Shown: positions 34,937 through 43,551 of the stretch, in pieces | Position numbering within the stretch: position 1 is the first letter of the stretch | Layout of the letters: each line of letters starts with the position of its first letter | Origin: Pseudomonas tensinigenes | GTDB taxonomy: Bacteria; Pseudomonadota; Gammaproteobacteria; Pseudomonadales; Pseudomonadaceae | DNA: 64,000 nucleotides | Reading direction: 5' to 3' | Assembly: GCF_014268445.2 (NCBI RefSeq) | Contig: NZ_CP077089.1 | Span: 978,501-1,042,500, forward strand | The notes under the pieces: model-generated | Databases searched by the model: none | What the model was told of the DNA's origin: nothing | The model's input: the letters and a program-made list of their open reading frames with translations, nothing else | Made by a program: the position numbers and the translations under genes

Positions 34937-37326
34937 CGGTGCTCCTCCAAGTCCTTGGGTTTCCAGGTTTTCAACAGTAGCGCATTACTCACCACGCTGA
35001 CGCTCGACAGCGCCATGGCTGCACCGGCCAGCACTGGATTGAGAAAACCGAACGCCGCCAGCGGAATGCCGATCAGGTTGTAGACGAAGGCCCAGAACAG
35101 GTTCTGGCGAATCTTCGCGTAGGTCTTGCGGCTGACTTCCAGCGCCGCCGGCACCAGCCGTGGATCGCCGCGCATCAGGGTGATGCCCGCCGCGTGCATG
35201 GCCACGTCGGTGCCGCCGCCCATGGCGATGCCGATGTCGGCAGCGGCGAGGGCCGGGGCGTCGTTGATGCCGTCGCCGACCATGGCGACCACGCCGGTTT
35301 TTTTCAGCTCGCTAACGGTCGCGGCCTTGTCCGCTGGCAGCACTTCGGCGTGGACATTGCGGATGCCCAGCGCTTCGGCGACCACACGAGCGCTGCCGCG
35401 GTTGTCGCCGGTCAGCAGGTGGCTGTGGATATCCCGGGCGGCAAGTTGCTGCACGGCTTCTAGTGCGCCGGGTTTCAGGGTGTCACCGAAGGCGAACAAG
35501 CCGAGCACTTGCGGTTCAGGGCTTTGCTCGATCAACCACGACAGCGTGCGGCCCTCGGCCTCCCATGCCTGGGCAGATTCGCTCAGGTTGCCGGCGCTCA
35601 AACCACTTTCCTCAAGCATCCGCCGATTGCCCAGCGCCAGACGTCGTCCATCGAGATTGCCGGCAATGCCGCGACCGGTCAGCGACTGGCTGTCGCTGAC
35701 ATCCGGCACGTTCAGGCCTCGTTCGGCGGCTGCATCCAGCACCGCTTTGGCCAACGGATGTTCACTGCCGCGTTGCAGCGCGCCGGCCAGTTTCAGCAGC
35801 GCGTCTTTATTGCCATCCACTGCACTGAAATGGGCGATGCGCGGCGTGCCAGAGGTCAGTGTGCCGGTCTTGTCGAACACCACGCTGCTGACTTCATGGG
35901 CGCGCTCCAGTGCTTCCGCGTCCTTGATCAGAATGCCGTGGCGCGCAGCTACGCCGGTGCCGGCCATGATCGCCGTCGGCGTAGCAAGTCCCAGTGCACA
36001 CGGGCAAGCGATGACCAGAACGGCAACGGCATTGATCAGTGCAGTCTCCAGTGGTGCGCCATAGAGCCACCAGCCGATCAGTGTCGCCAAAGCTAAAACC
36101 AGCACGGTCGGCACGAACACCTGACTGACTTTATCCACGAGTTTCTGGATCGGTGCCTTGGCGGCTTGGGCGTCCTCTACCAGACGAATAATCCGTGCCA
36201 GCACGGTTTCCGCACCGAGTGCCTGAGTGCGCACCAGCAAACGGCCTTCACCGTTGATCGCGCCGCCCGTGACCTTATCCCCCGGTTGTTTCGGCACCGG
36301 CAGGCTTTCGCCGCTGATCAGTGCTTCGTCGGCATGACTCTGGCCTTCGATGACTTCGCCATCGACCGGGAAACGTTCGCCGGGTTTGACCAACACCAGA
36401 TCGTTCAGGCGCAACGCGCTGATGGCGACATCCTGTTCGCGGCCATCGATCACTTGAATCGCCCGCTCCGGGCGTAACGCCTCGAGGGCGCGGATGGCGC
36501 TGGCGGTCTGACGTTTGGCGCGACTTTCCAGGTATTTGCCGAGCAGCACCAGCGCAATGACCACCGCCGACGCTTCAAAGTACAGATGCGGCATACGCCC
36601 GGCAGCGGTGGCCCATTCGTAAAGACTCAGGCCGTAACCGGCGCTGGTGCCGAGGGCGACCAGCAAGTCCATATTGCCGGCGCCAGCGCGAACGGCTTTC
36701 CACGCCGCAACATAAAAGCGTGCACCGAAAATGAATTGCACCGGCGTGGCGAGGGCGAATTGCGCCCAGGCCGGGAGCATCCAGTGGATGCCGAACGGTT
36801 GCAGCAACATCGGAGCCACCAGCGGCAGGGCGAGGGCGATCGCGCAGATCAGCGCCCAGCGTTCATGTTTCAGGCGCTGTTGTTGGTTATCGTTTTGTGG
36901 GTGTTCGGCTTGCCAGACGCTGGCCGAGTAGCCGGCCTTGTTCACGGCGTCGAGCAGGGTTTGTGAGTCGACCTGACCGAGCAATTCCAGATGCGCGCGT
37001 TCGTTGGCAAGATTGACGCTGACGCTTTTCACCCCGGCGACTTTATTCAGGGCACGCTCGACGCGACCGACGCACGAGGCGCAAGTCATGCCTTCGATAT
37101 TCAATTCGATAGTCTGCTGCGGCACGCTGTAACCGGCGCGCTCAACCGCCGCCATCAAGGCCGGCAGGCTGTCACCCGGCGCCTGCACACGGGCCTGCTC
37201 GGTGGCGAGGTTGACGCTGACGGCACTGGCGCCGCTGACTTTACTCAAGGCCCGCTCGACACGCCCGGCGCAACTGGCGCAGGTCATGCCGGCAATCGGC
37301 AGGTCGAAAGTGATGGAATCGGACAT
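34933..37326 (-). CDS. cueA: Copper-exporting P1B-type ATPase (CueA/CopA)
   Basis: A 797-residue pump with two N-terminal metal-binding domains ([15 protein letters not shown] with Cys16/Cys19, and [15 protein letters not shown]). The membrane metal site is CPC in [13 protein letters not shown]. The phosphorylation site is DKTGTLT, the ATP-binding loop has SEHPLA, and the hinge is [16 protein letters not shown]. It exports Cu(I) to the periplasm. It is first in the cueA-cueR operon with a CueR box 38 bases upstream of its start. Confidence 0.95.
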   Translation of the reverse strand: MSDSITFDLPIAGMTCASCAGRVERALSKVSGASAVSVNLATEQARVQAPGDSLPALMAAVERAGYSVPQQTIELNIEGMTCASCVGRVERALNKVAGVKSVSVNLANERAHLELLGQVDSQTLLDAVNKAGYSASVWQAEHPQNDNQQQRLKHERWALICAIALALPLVAPMLLQPFGIHWMLPAWAQFALATPVQFIFGARFYVAAWKAVRAGAGNMDLLVALGTSAGYGLSLYEWATAAGRMPHLYFEASAVVIALVLLGKYLESRAKRQTASAIRALEALRPERAIQVIDGREQDVAISALRLNDLVLVKPGERFPVDGEVIEGQSHADEALISGESLPVPKQPGDKVTGGAINGEGRLLVRTQALGAETVLARIIRLVEDAQAAKAPIQKLVDKVSQVFVPTVLVLALATLIGWWLYGAPLETALINAVAVLVIACPCALGLATPTAIMAGTGVAARHGILIKDAEALERAHEVSSVVFDKTGTLTSGTPRIAHFSAVDGNKDALLKLAGALQRGSEHPLAKAVLDAAAERGLNVPDVSDSQSLTGRGIAGNLDGRRLALGNRRMLEESGLSAGNLSESAQAWEAEGRTLSWLIEQSPEPQVLGLFAFGDTLKPGALEAVQQLAARDIHSHLLTGDNRGSARVVAEALGIRNVHAEVLPADKAATVSELKKTGVVAMVGDGINDAPALAAADIGIAMGGGTDVAMHAAGITLMRGDPRLVPAALEVSRKTYAKIRQNLFWAFVYNLIGIPLAAFGFLNPVLAGAAMALSSVSVVSNALLLKTWKPKDLEEHR

Positions 37327-37363
37327 CGGTCGTACTCCCTGTAGTAGATGCCTACAAGGATCA

Positions 37364-37387
37364 ACCTTGCCATGCGGGCAAGGTCAA
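37364..37387 (-). promoter_or_regulatory. CueR operator/promoter of cueA-cueR
   Basis: Read on the minus strand, a TTGACC -35 hexamer (37387-37382) is followed by the palindrome ACCTTGCC-N5-GGCAAGGT (37384-37364). This is the arrangement of CueR-controlled copA/cueA promoters. The -10 is not well defined. Confidence 0.82.
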
Positions 37388-37418
37388 GCGCCAATCTTTG
37401 AACCGCTGCAAAAGCAAC

Positions 37419-37509
37419 TGTGGGAGCGAGCCTGCTCGCGAAGGCGGTGGGTCAGTCAACATCATCGCTGAATGACACACCGTATTCGCGAGCAGGCTCG
37501 CTCCCACAG
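37419..37509. repeat. REP pair (inverted, BIME-like)
   Basis: Facing GAGCGAGCCTGCTCGCGAA cores between the cueA promoter and the end of the 127-residue protein gene. Confidence 0.9.
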
Positions 37510-37521
37510 GTCTGGATTTGC

Positions 37522-37905
37522 TTAATAGCCGAGATCGGCGCGCTTCAGGTACATGCCTTCCTGTGTCATCGCGATCCGGTACTTCTGCACATCGCCCGCC
37601 TGCAGTTTTATTTCCTGTGAACCCGGTGCGAGCAAGCCCGGATTGCAACCCGGTACTTGCCCCGGCAGTAGTTTCAGACGTAGCGAAACAGTGCCAGGTG
37701 GCAAGTTGAAAGATGTGCTCTGTTCCTGAAACAGGCGTGCCGACAGCTGATCCTGGATATACACACCGATCTCGCAGGAGGTTGCCACTTCCAGACGCTC
37801 ACGGGAGATGATCAGAACGCCGTAATCCTCGCCGGCAGCTTGTACTTGAGGAACGGCGGCAAAGAGGCTGAGCAAGCCAAACAGGCTGAAAGCTGACCAG
37901 CGCAT
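37522..37905 (-). CDS. Exported hypothetical protein near the copper genes
   Basis: A 127-residue protein with a cleavable signal peptide (MRWSAFSLFGLLSLFAAVPQVQAA). The mature part has two Cys (TSCEIGVYI and VPGCNPGLL) that could form a disulfide, and beta-rich segments (YGVLIISRERLEV, TVSLRLKLLPGQ). I do not recognise a family. It lies between cueA and copZ on the minus strand but has no visible CueR box of its own. Probably periplasmic. Confidence 0.65.
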   Translation of the reverse strand: MRWSAFSLFGLLSLFAAVPQVQAAGEDYGVLIISRERLEVATSCEIGVYIQDQLSARLFQEQSTSFNLPPGTVSLRLKLLPGQVPGCNPGLLAPGSQEIKLQAGDVQKYRIAMTQEGMYLKRADLGY

Positions 37906-37992
37906 GGCTGAATCTCCTGAATTTAAGTCATTGATGCACGCAGCTTGGCCGAGCGCGACGCCGATTGCCAGCCCGGCAGTTTATTGAAGAAC

Positions 37993-38016
37993 TTGACCTT
38001 GCCATCGTGGCAAGCT
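37993..38016 (+). promoter_or_regulatory. CueR operator/promoter of copZ
   Basis: TTGACC (37993-37998) overlaps ACCTTGCC-ATCGT-GGCAAGCT (37996-38016), the same spacing as the cueA operator with one arm mismatch. It lies 38 bases upstream of the copZ start. Confidence 0.82.
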
Positions 38017-38053
38017 CGAAACTGCCGGCAACCTCACTCAAAGGAGTCATTCC

Positions 38054-38251
38054 ATGCAAGTGTTCAACGTTCAAGGCATGTCCTGCGGTCACTGCGTCAA
38101 AGCCATCACCAACGCTGTGCAGGCCAAGGATCCGGCGGCCAGTGTGCGGGTTGATCTGGGGGCGAAAGAGGTCGGCGTGGAAAGCGCGCTGAGCGCTGAG
38201 CAGGTGATCGAGGTCATCAGCGAAGAAGGCTACGCAGTGAAACTCGCCTAG
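38054..38251 (+). CDS. copZ: Heavy-metal-binding chaperone CopZ
   Basis: A 65-residue HMA-domain protein with the metal site GMSCGHCVKAI (Cys11, Cys14). It would carry Cu(I) in the cytoplasm and hand it to the CueA pump. AAAGGAG precedes the start. It is monocistronic, with a CueR-type operator upstream and a large inverted repeat just after its stop that can act as a terminator. Confidence 0.9.
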   Translation: MQVFNVQGMSCGHCVKAITNAVQAKDPAASVRVDLGAKEVGVESALSAEQVIEVISEEGYAVKLA

Positions 38252-38255
38252 AAGC

Positions 38256-38332
38256 AAAAGATCGCAGCCTGCGGCAGCTCCTACAAAGGGACGCATTCCA
38301 AAGTAGGAGCTGCCGCAGGCTGCGATCTTTTG
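38256..38332. repeat. Inverted repeat of the GATCGCAGCC...GGCTGCGATC family
   Basis: AAAAGATCGCAGCCTGCGGC pairs with GCCGCAGGCTGCGATCTTTT around a short spacer. The same family is at 51297-51375 and 57139-57218. The T-run end suggests terminator activity after copZ. Confidence 0.88.
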
Positions 38333-38430
38333 ATCCTGGCTTTTTTGATTGTTAGCGAGCTATCGGAATGTTCAAGGCGTTCGGGCGCGGCTAGACTGAC
38401 GGGCTGCCGACTTGCCAACTTGGATGCCTG

Positions 38431-39633
38431 ATGAACTTCCGTACCATTCTGATCCTCGGTGCCTTGACCGCCTTCGGGCCCTTGGCGATCGACTTCTATT
38501 TACCTGCCTTTCCCTCGATGGCGCTGGCGTTCGGCACCGACGAGAAACATGTTCAGATGACGCTGGCGGCGTATTTCGCCGGGTTGTCGATTGGCCAACT
38601 GGCTTACGGCCCGGTGGCGGATCGCTTTGGCCGACGCATCCCGTTGCTTGTGGGCCTCACGCTGTTCACTTTGGCATCACTGGCCTGCGCTTATGCGCCG
38701 AACCTGGAATGGCTGATCGCTGCCCGTTTTGTCCAGGCCTTGGGCGGTTGTGCGGGGATGGTGATTTCCCGGGCCGTGGTCAGTGACAAATGCGACGCGG
38801 TGGGTTCGGCGAAAGTCTTTTCGCAATTGATGCTGGTGATGGGCCTGGCGCCAATTCTGGCGCCGATGCTCGGCGGTCTGCTGGTCAACACCACAGGCTG
38901 GCAGTCGATCTTCCTGGTGCTGACCGGGTTCAGCGCGCTGGCCGGTTTGGCCGTGGCGCTGGGGCTGCCGGAAAGTATGCCAGCACACATGCCGCGCCAG
39001 CCGTTGTCCGGCGCCCTGCGCCAGTACGGGCGCTTGCTCAAGGACCGGGTTTACCTCGGCCACGCCCTGACCGGTGGCATCGCCATCGCCGGGATGTTCG
39101 CCTACATCGCCGGTTCGCCGTTTATCTTCATCAAGTTGTATGGCGTCCCGGCCGAGCATTTCGGCTGGTTGTTCGGCACCAACGCGGCGGGGTTCATTCT
39201 GGTGGCGCAGGTCAACGCGCGGATGTTGGCCAAGCGCGGCCCGGCGTTTCTGCTGTCGCGGGCGGTGTGGGTTTACTTCGGCGCGGGGCTGGCGTTGCTC
39301 GCGGTCAGCGCAATGCACACCGAATCCTTGTGGCCGCTGCTGATTCCACTGTTCATCTGCGTGTCGAGCCTGGGCTGCATCAGCCCGAACGCCGCCGCCT
39401 GCGCGATGAACGGTCAGGGCGCACGCGCCGGCAGTGCTTCGGCACTGCTCGGCTGCATGCAATTCAGTGTCGCCGCTGGTGCTTCGGCGCTGGTGGGGGT
39501 GTTGCACGACGGCACCGCCGTGCCGATGGCAATAGTCATCAGCCTGTGCGGTTTGCTGGTGGTGTGCGTGGCGCTGCTCACCCGCCGTCTGCAGAATGCC
39601 CGGGCACTGGCGCAAGCTCAGGCCGAGGCATAA
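38431..39633 (+). CDS. Bcr/CflA-family MFS multidrug exporter
   Basis: A 400-residue MFS protein with twelve predicted segments. It has the Bcr-type opening (LILGALTAFGPLAIDFYLPAFP), motif A in YGPVADRFGRRIPLLVG, and the ARFVQALGGCAGMVISRAVV helix typical of the DHA1 Bcr branch. It probably exports drugs or metabolites in exchange for protons. Monocistronic. The substrate is unknown. Confidence 0.87.
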   Translation: MNFRTILILGALTAFGPLAIDFYLPAFPSMALAFGTDEKHVQMTLAAYFAGLSIGQLAYGPVADRFGRRIPLLVGLTLFTLASLACAYAPNLEWLIAARFVQALGGCAGMVISRAVVSDKCDAVGSAKVFSQLMLVMGLAPILAPMLGGLLVNTTGWQSIFLVLTGFSALAGLAVALGLPESMPAHMPRQPLSGALRQYGRLLKDRVYLGHALTGGIAIAGMFAYIAGSPFIFIKLYGVPAEHFGWLFGTNAAGFILVAQVNARMLAKRGPAFLLSRAVWVYFGAGLALLAVSAMHTESLWPLLIPLFICVSSLGCISPNAAACAMNGQGARAGSASALLGCMQFSVAAGASALVGVLHDGTAVPMAIVISLCGLLVVCVALLTRRLQNARALAQAQAEA

Positions 39634-39639
39634 ATAACC

Positions 39640-39813
39640 TCAGCCGGCGGCGCGCTGCTGGCTGCGGTCGGGAATCTGATGGGGCGCGCAAAGTCGCGCT
39701 TCGAGGGTGCGAGTGAAGGCCAATGCTTCGGCTTCACTGCGGAATGTCACGGCGTGTTGGTCCAGACGAACCTGCCATTGAGACTTTGCCACTTCTTTTA
39801 TCAGGATCTTCAT
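39640..39813 (-). CDS. Small conserved hypothetical protein
   Basis: A 57-residue protein: MKILIKEVAKSQWQVRLDQH, then VTFRSEAEALAFTRTLEARL and a basic tail. The opening strands resemble small single-domain DUF2188-like proteins, but this is not certain. GGGAGG lies 7 bases before the ATG at 39813, so the longer frame to 39900 is not used. It ends 6 bases from the convergent MFS gene. Confidence 0.6.
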   Translation of the reverse strand: MKILIKEVAKSQWQVRLDQHAVTFRSEAEALAFTRTLEARLCAPHQIPDRSQQRAAG

Positions 39814-39912
39814 TGCTGACCTCCCTTGCGTAAAAGATGTATCGCAGAGGCTTCGATTGTAGACCTGAATACGATCGCAATTGTGACAACGCTCAAGCAT
39901 CGGACTGACGGC

Positions 39913-39977
39913 AAAAAAACAGCGCAGCCCCGCCGACCGCTCTAGGTTCGGCGAAGGCTGCGCTGTGCGGTTTTTTA
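39913..39977. terminator. Bidirectional terminator after the quinone oxidoreductase gene
   Basis: ACAGCGCAGCC (39919-39929) pairs with GGCTGCGCTGT (39956-39966), with an inner CGCCGA/TCGGCG stem. It is flanked by A7 on the left and T6 on the right, so it works for minus-strand transcripts. Confidence 0.9.
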
Positions 39978-40988
39978 GAAACCTTCTAAAACAATTTTCC
40001 CCTTGGCTTTGCCACTTTCCAGCAGCTCATGGGCGCGACGCAGATTCGCCGCATTGATCGTGCCGAAATGCTCGCCCACTGTGGTTTTCAAGGTTCCGGC
40101 ATCAATCAGCTCAGCCACGCGGTTGAGCAGGTTGTGCTGCTCAATCATGTCCGGCGTTTCGAACAGCGAGCGGGTGTACATGAACTCCCAGTGCAGCGAC
40201 AGGCTCTTGCGCTTGAGTTTGCTCACGTCCAGCGACTTCGGATCGTCGATCAGTGCCAGTTTGCCTTGCGGGGCCAGCGCCTCGACCAGTTGATCGAGGT
40301 GCTGATCGGTCTGGGTCAGGCTGGCAACGTGCGTTACGCTGTCGATCCCGGCGCGCTTGAGTTCTTCGCTAAGCGGCTGGCTGTGATCGATGACCAGGTC
40401 GGCGCCCAGTTCTTTGACCCAGTCGCGGGTCTGCTCGCGGGACGCAGTGCCGATGACCTTCAGGCCGGTCAGTTGTTTGGCCAGTTGCGTGAGGATCGAG
40501 CCCACCCCGCCGGCCGCGCCGACGATCAGCAGGCGCTGATCTTCATTGGTTTTGGTTTCGCGAATTTGCAGGCGCTCGAAGAGCAATTCCCACGCGGTGA
40601 TCGCGGTCAGCGGCAGGGCGGCTGCTTCGGCGAAACCGAGGGATTTCGGCATATGGCCGACGATACGCTCATCGACCACGTGCAGTTCACTGTTGCCGCC
40701 GGCACGGGCGATGGAGCCGGCGTAGAAAACCTTGTCGCCGGCCTTGAACAACGTCACTTCGCTGCCGACAGCCTTGACCACACCGGCAACGTCCCAGCCC
40801 AGCACTTTCGCCGCGCCGTTCTCCGGCGCCACGTTCTGCCGCACTTTGGTGTCGACCGGATTAACCGAAATGGCTTTGACTTCCACCAGCACATCGCGCG
40901 GGCCGGCGACCGGCTCTGGCAGATCGATGTCTTGCAGGGATTTTGCGTCGCTGATCGGCAGTGAAGCGTAATAGGCGATGGCTTTCAT
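39975..40988 (-). CDS. Zinc-type alcohol dehydrogenase/quinone oxidoreductase
   Basis: A 337-residue MDR-superfamily protein. The N-terminal GroES-like part has LGWDVAGVVKAVG. The nucleotide fold has LLIVGAAGGVGSILTQLAKQ with the AxxGxxG motif for NADPH. The zinc ligands of true alcohol dehydrogenases are absent, as in the quinone oxidoreductase branch. It shares direction with the monooxygenase-like gene 32 bases upstream, and both face away from a LysR gene that probably controls them. Confidence 0.87.
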   Translation of the reverse strand: MKAIAYYASLPISDAKSLQDIDLPEPVAGPRDVLVEVKAISVNPVDTKVRQNVAPENGAAKVLGWDVAGVVKAVGSEVTLFKAGDKVFYAGSIARAGGNSELHVVDERIVGHMPKSLGFAEAAALPLTAITAWELLFERLQIRETKTNEDQRLLIVGAAGGVGSILTQLAKQLTGLKVIGTASREQTRDWVKELGADLVIDHSQPLSEELKRAGIDSVTHVASLTQTDQHLDQLVEALAPQGKLALIDDPKSLDVSKLKRKSLSLHWEFMYTRSLFETPDMIEQHNLLNRVAELIDAGTLKTTVGEHFGTINAANLRRAHELLESGKAKGKIVLEGF

Positions 40989-41020
40989 GAGTGGCTCCGT
41001 ACAGGTAATAGAAGAAGGGG

Positions 41021-41314
41021 TCAGGCAATCGCGCCGAGGCGCTTGAGCTGAAAGTGTTCGATGGCGTGGCCAGCCGTTGCCTGGAAATGCTGGAAGTGCG
41101 CGCTGGCGTTGTGCGCCTCAAGAATCGCTTCGCTGGCCCAGTGTTCAATCACATAAAAAACCTGCGGGTCGGCGAGGTCGCGGTGCAAGTCGTACTGGCT
41201 GCAACCGTCCTCGGCGCGGCTCGGTTCAACCAGTGCGCGCAGGCCCTGTTCGAGAAGGTCCTGTTGGCCCGGTTTGGCGATCAGGGTGGCAATAGCGGTG
41301 AATGGCTGGGTCAT
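41021..41314 (-). CDS. Antibiotic biosynthesis monooxygenase-like (ABM) protein
   Basis: A 97-residue dimeric alpha-beta barrel protein of the ABM/YgiN type: FTAIATLIAKPGQQDLLEQGL, EDGCSQYDLHRDLADPQVFYVIEHW, and FQHFQATAGH. Such proteins act on quinols or as small cofactor-free oxygenases. Start at 41314 removes a poor leader. First gene of the operon with the quinone oxidoreductase, which fits a shared quinone or electrophile role. Confidence 0.8.
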   Translation of the reverse strand: MTQPFTAIATLIAKPGQQDLLEQGLRALVEPSRAEDGCSQYDLHRDLADPQVFYVIEHWASEAILEAHNASAHFQHFQATAGHAIEHFQLKRLGAIA

Positions 41315-41365
41315 GCTCGGCTCCAGAGAAGCGGGATGAATGCGATGGAGAGATGATTGGCTATT

Positions 41366-41376
41366 TCTCTGCGAGA
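41366..41376. promoter_or_regulatory. Possible LysR-type box between the ABM and LysR genes
   Basis: TCTC-TGC-GAGA lies midway in the divergent 119-base gap, set in a larger TATTT...GATAAA context. It fits a short LTTR-like dyad but is weak. Confidence 0.3.
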
Positions 41377-41433
41377 TAAAACCGGCTAAAAGTGCAGTCT
41401 CTTTCAATATTTTTTTGATAATCGAGGCTGAGC

Positions 41434-42363
41434 ATGCTGCGTTTCGACGACTTGCAGTTGTTTGTCCGGGCGGCGGACCTGGGCAGTCTGTCAGCAGCAG
41501 CGCGGGTGATGGACATGTCTGCGGCCGTGGCGAGTGCGGCGTTGAAACGGATCGAGCAGCAGTTGGGCGCGCGCTTGCTGGCGCGATCGACTCGCAGCTT
41601 GCGCCTGACAGCCGAGGGCGAAGGCTTTCTCGAATACGCGCGGGCGGCGCTGAGCAATCTTGATGAAGGCCGACGTTTGCTCGCCAGCGGGCAGGAACAG
41701 GTCAGCGGCGTTCTGCAGTTGTCGGCGCCTTCGGACTTCGGGCGCAATCTGTTGCTGCCATGGCTCGACGAGTTCCAGCGCGAGCACCCGAAGCTGACCG
41801 TGCGCTTGCTGCTCGGCGACCGCATCGCCGATCTGTTCCGTCAACCGGTGGACATCGCCTTGCGCTATGGCGAGCCGGAAGACTCAAGCCTGGTCGCTTT
41901 GCCCATCGCCCCGCAAAACCGCCGCGTGCTGTGTGCCTCCCCGGCGTACCTGGCCCGACACGGCGAGCCGCACCAGCTCGAACAACTGACTCAGCATAAC
42001 TGCCTGCTGTACATGCTCGGCAGCCGGGTTCACGACCATTGGAGTTTTCACGACGGCAAACGCGAGGTCAGTCTGACCGTCAGTGGTGACCGTTTCAGTG
42101 ATGACGCCGACGTTGTGCGTCTATGGGCGTTGGCTGGAGCGGGAATAGCCTACAAATCCTGGCTCGACGTGGGCGCCGATGTGCTCGCCGGCCGCCTCAA
42201 AGTGCTGCTGCCGGAGCTGCTGTGCGAACGCGCTCCGCTGAATCTGTTGTGCGCCCATCGCGCACAATTGAGTAAGCCGGTGAACCTGTTAAGGGAAATG
42301 CTCGCCAGCCGATGCGCTTATTTGAGTAGCCAATTTCCCGTTTTCTCGAAAGTTGATCATTAG
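41434..42363 (+). CDS. LysR-family transcriptional regulator
   Basis: A 309-residue LTTR. The winged HTH is at residues 3-60 (FDDLQLFVRAADLGSLSAAARVMDMSAAVASAALKRIEQQLG). The effector domain has LRLSAPSDFGR-type opening (LQLSAPSDFGRNLL) and DIALRYGEPEDSSLVALPI, of the CrgA/DmlR-like branch. It is divergent from the ABM-quinone oxidoreductase pair and probably controls it. Ligand unknown. Confidence 0.88.
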   Translation: MLRFDDLQLFVRAADLGSLSAAARVMDMSAAVASAALKRIEQQLGARLLARSTRSLRLTAEGEGFLEYARAALSNLDEGRRLLASGQEQVSGVLQLSAPSDFGRNLLLPWLDEFQREHPKLTVRLLLGDRIADLFRQPVDIALRYGEPEDSSLVALPIAPQNRRVLCASPAYLARHGEPHQLEQLTQHNCLLYMLGSRVHDHWSFHDGKREVSLTVSGDRFSDDADVVRLWALAGAGIAYKSWLDVGADVLAGRLKVLLPELLCERAPLNLLCAHRAQLSKPVNLLREMLASRCAYLSSQFPVFSKVDH

Positions 42364-42679
42364 TCGCAGCTAAATAGAGAAATTTCTGTCAGGAACAATC
42401 ACCACCCGTGCAGGCTGCGGCACGGGACGCGGCCTGCATCCCGCTTATACTAGCGCCCGCCTCATGCAAGTACCTTAACCCGGCCCGAACGCCTTCGCAC
42501 TGTGCTGCTCCTGTCTGGTTCAGGATTGTTCAGCGAAGATGGTTTCTGCGCCGGAAGATGTTATGTCAATGGCCTGCCTTGCCCCGGCTCAGAGCGATTT
42601 TCGCGTCTTGGCCGCCGACCCATTACTGGTCAAGATGTCTGCGAGCAGTAGACGATACGATTCCACAGGGAGTGAATAC
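42364..42679. other. Intergenic region before the ArsR gene
   Basis: 316 bases without a gene. A TATACT hexamer lies at 42446-42451 without a clear -35. CGTGCAGGCTGCGGCACG forms a short hairpin near 42410. No operator or known RNA was recognised. Confidence 0.35.
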
Positions 42680-43411
42680 ATGGAACATGCACCTTGCATC
42701 AGCCAGATCGCCACGTTGCTGGCCGACCCCAAGCGCAGCGCGATGATGTGGGCGCTGATGGATGGCTCGGCCCGGCAGACCGAGGAGCTTGCGTTACTGG
42801 CAGGTCTGTCGCCGTCGTCGGCCAGTGCGCATCTGGCACGGCTGGCCTCTGGTGGTCTGTTGAAGGTCGAAGTCCGTGGGCGCAAACGGTTTTTCCGCCT
42901 CTCGGCACCGGAGGTGGGCGCGGCGATAGAGGCGCTGGCCAGCGCCACCATCGCCAGCGCCCCGCGCGAAGTCGCCGAGGTTTTCAAACGCAGCACCCCT
43001 ATGGCCAAGCCCCAGGCGGCACCGTCTTCGCTGTTGCGCGCACGCTTTTGCGACGATCATCTGGGGGGCACGCTGGCGGCCGACCTGTATCAGCGATTGC
43101 TCGACGCCGGCTGGATCGAACAGCTTGAACAGCGCGTGGTGGTGACCCTCAAGGGTGCAAAACAACTGGCAGGGCGGGGAGTGTTCATTCAGGCGCTGGC
43201 CCATCGCAATGTTCAGGTCGCCTGTGCCTGCCCGGACTGGAGCGAGCGTCGTCCGCACATGGGCGGTACCCTCGGCGCCGCGTTGCTGCAGTTGTTCATG
43301 CAATCCGGCTGGCTGACCCTGCCCAATGACTCAAGAGCGCTGCAACTGACGGCGACCGGGCAGCGTGAACTGCATCGATTTGCCAAGGAAACCGAGCTGG
43401 AGATGGCCTAG
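42680..43411 (+). CDS. ArsR-family transcriptional regulator
   Basis: A 243-residue regulator. The N-terminal winged HTH is ArsR-like (ISQIATLLADPKRSAMMWALMDG, then ELALLAGLSPSSASAHLARLASGGLL and KVEVRGRKRFFRL). The long C-terminal part contains CACPDWSERRPHMGGTLGAALL, with a Cys pair that could bind a ligand. It is about twice the size of a simple ArsR repressor. AGGGAG precedes the ATG at 42680. It lies upstream of an MFS gene on the same strand, a plausible target. Confidence 0.82.
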   Translation: MEHAPCISQIATLLADPKRSAMMWALMDGSARQTEELALLAGLSPSSASAHLARLASGGLLKVEVRGRKRFFRLSAPEVGAAIEALASATIASAPREVAEVFKRSTPMAKPQAAPSSLLRARFCDDHLGGTLAADLYQRLLDAGWIEQLEQRVVVTLKGAKQLAGRGVFIQALAHRNVQVACACPDWSERRPHMGGTLGAALLQLFMQSGWLTLPNDSRALQLTATGQRELHRFAKETELEMA

Positions 43412-43551
43412 CAGAGCCGCTTGATCATTACCTGCCACGGCGGCATTCCGGCTGGCGTCGTCTACGGCTGCGAACAGGTCGCATCCAGCACGAACGCCCA
43501 GGCGTGATCGCGCACACTCGATCCGGGGACATTTCGGATGGGGGACGCGGT

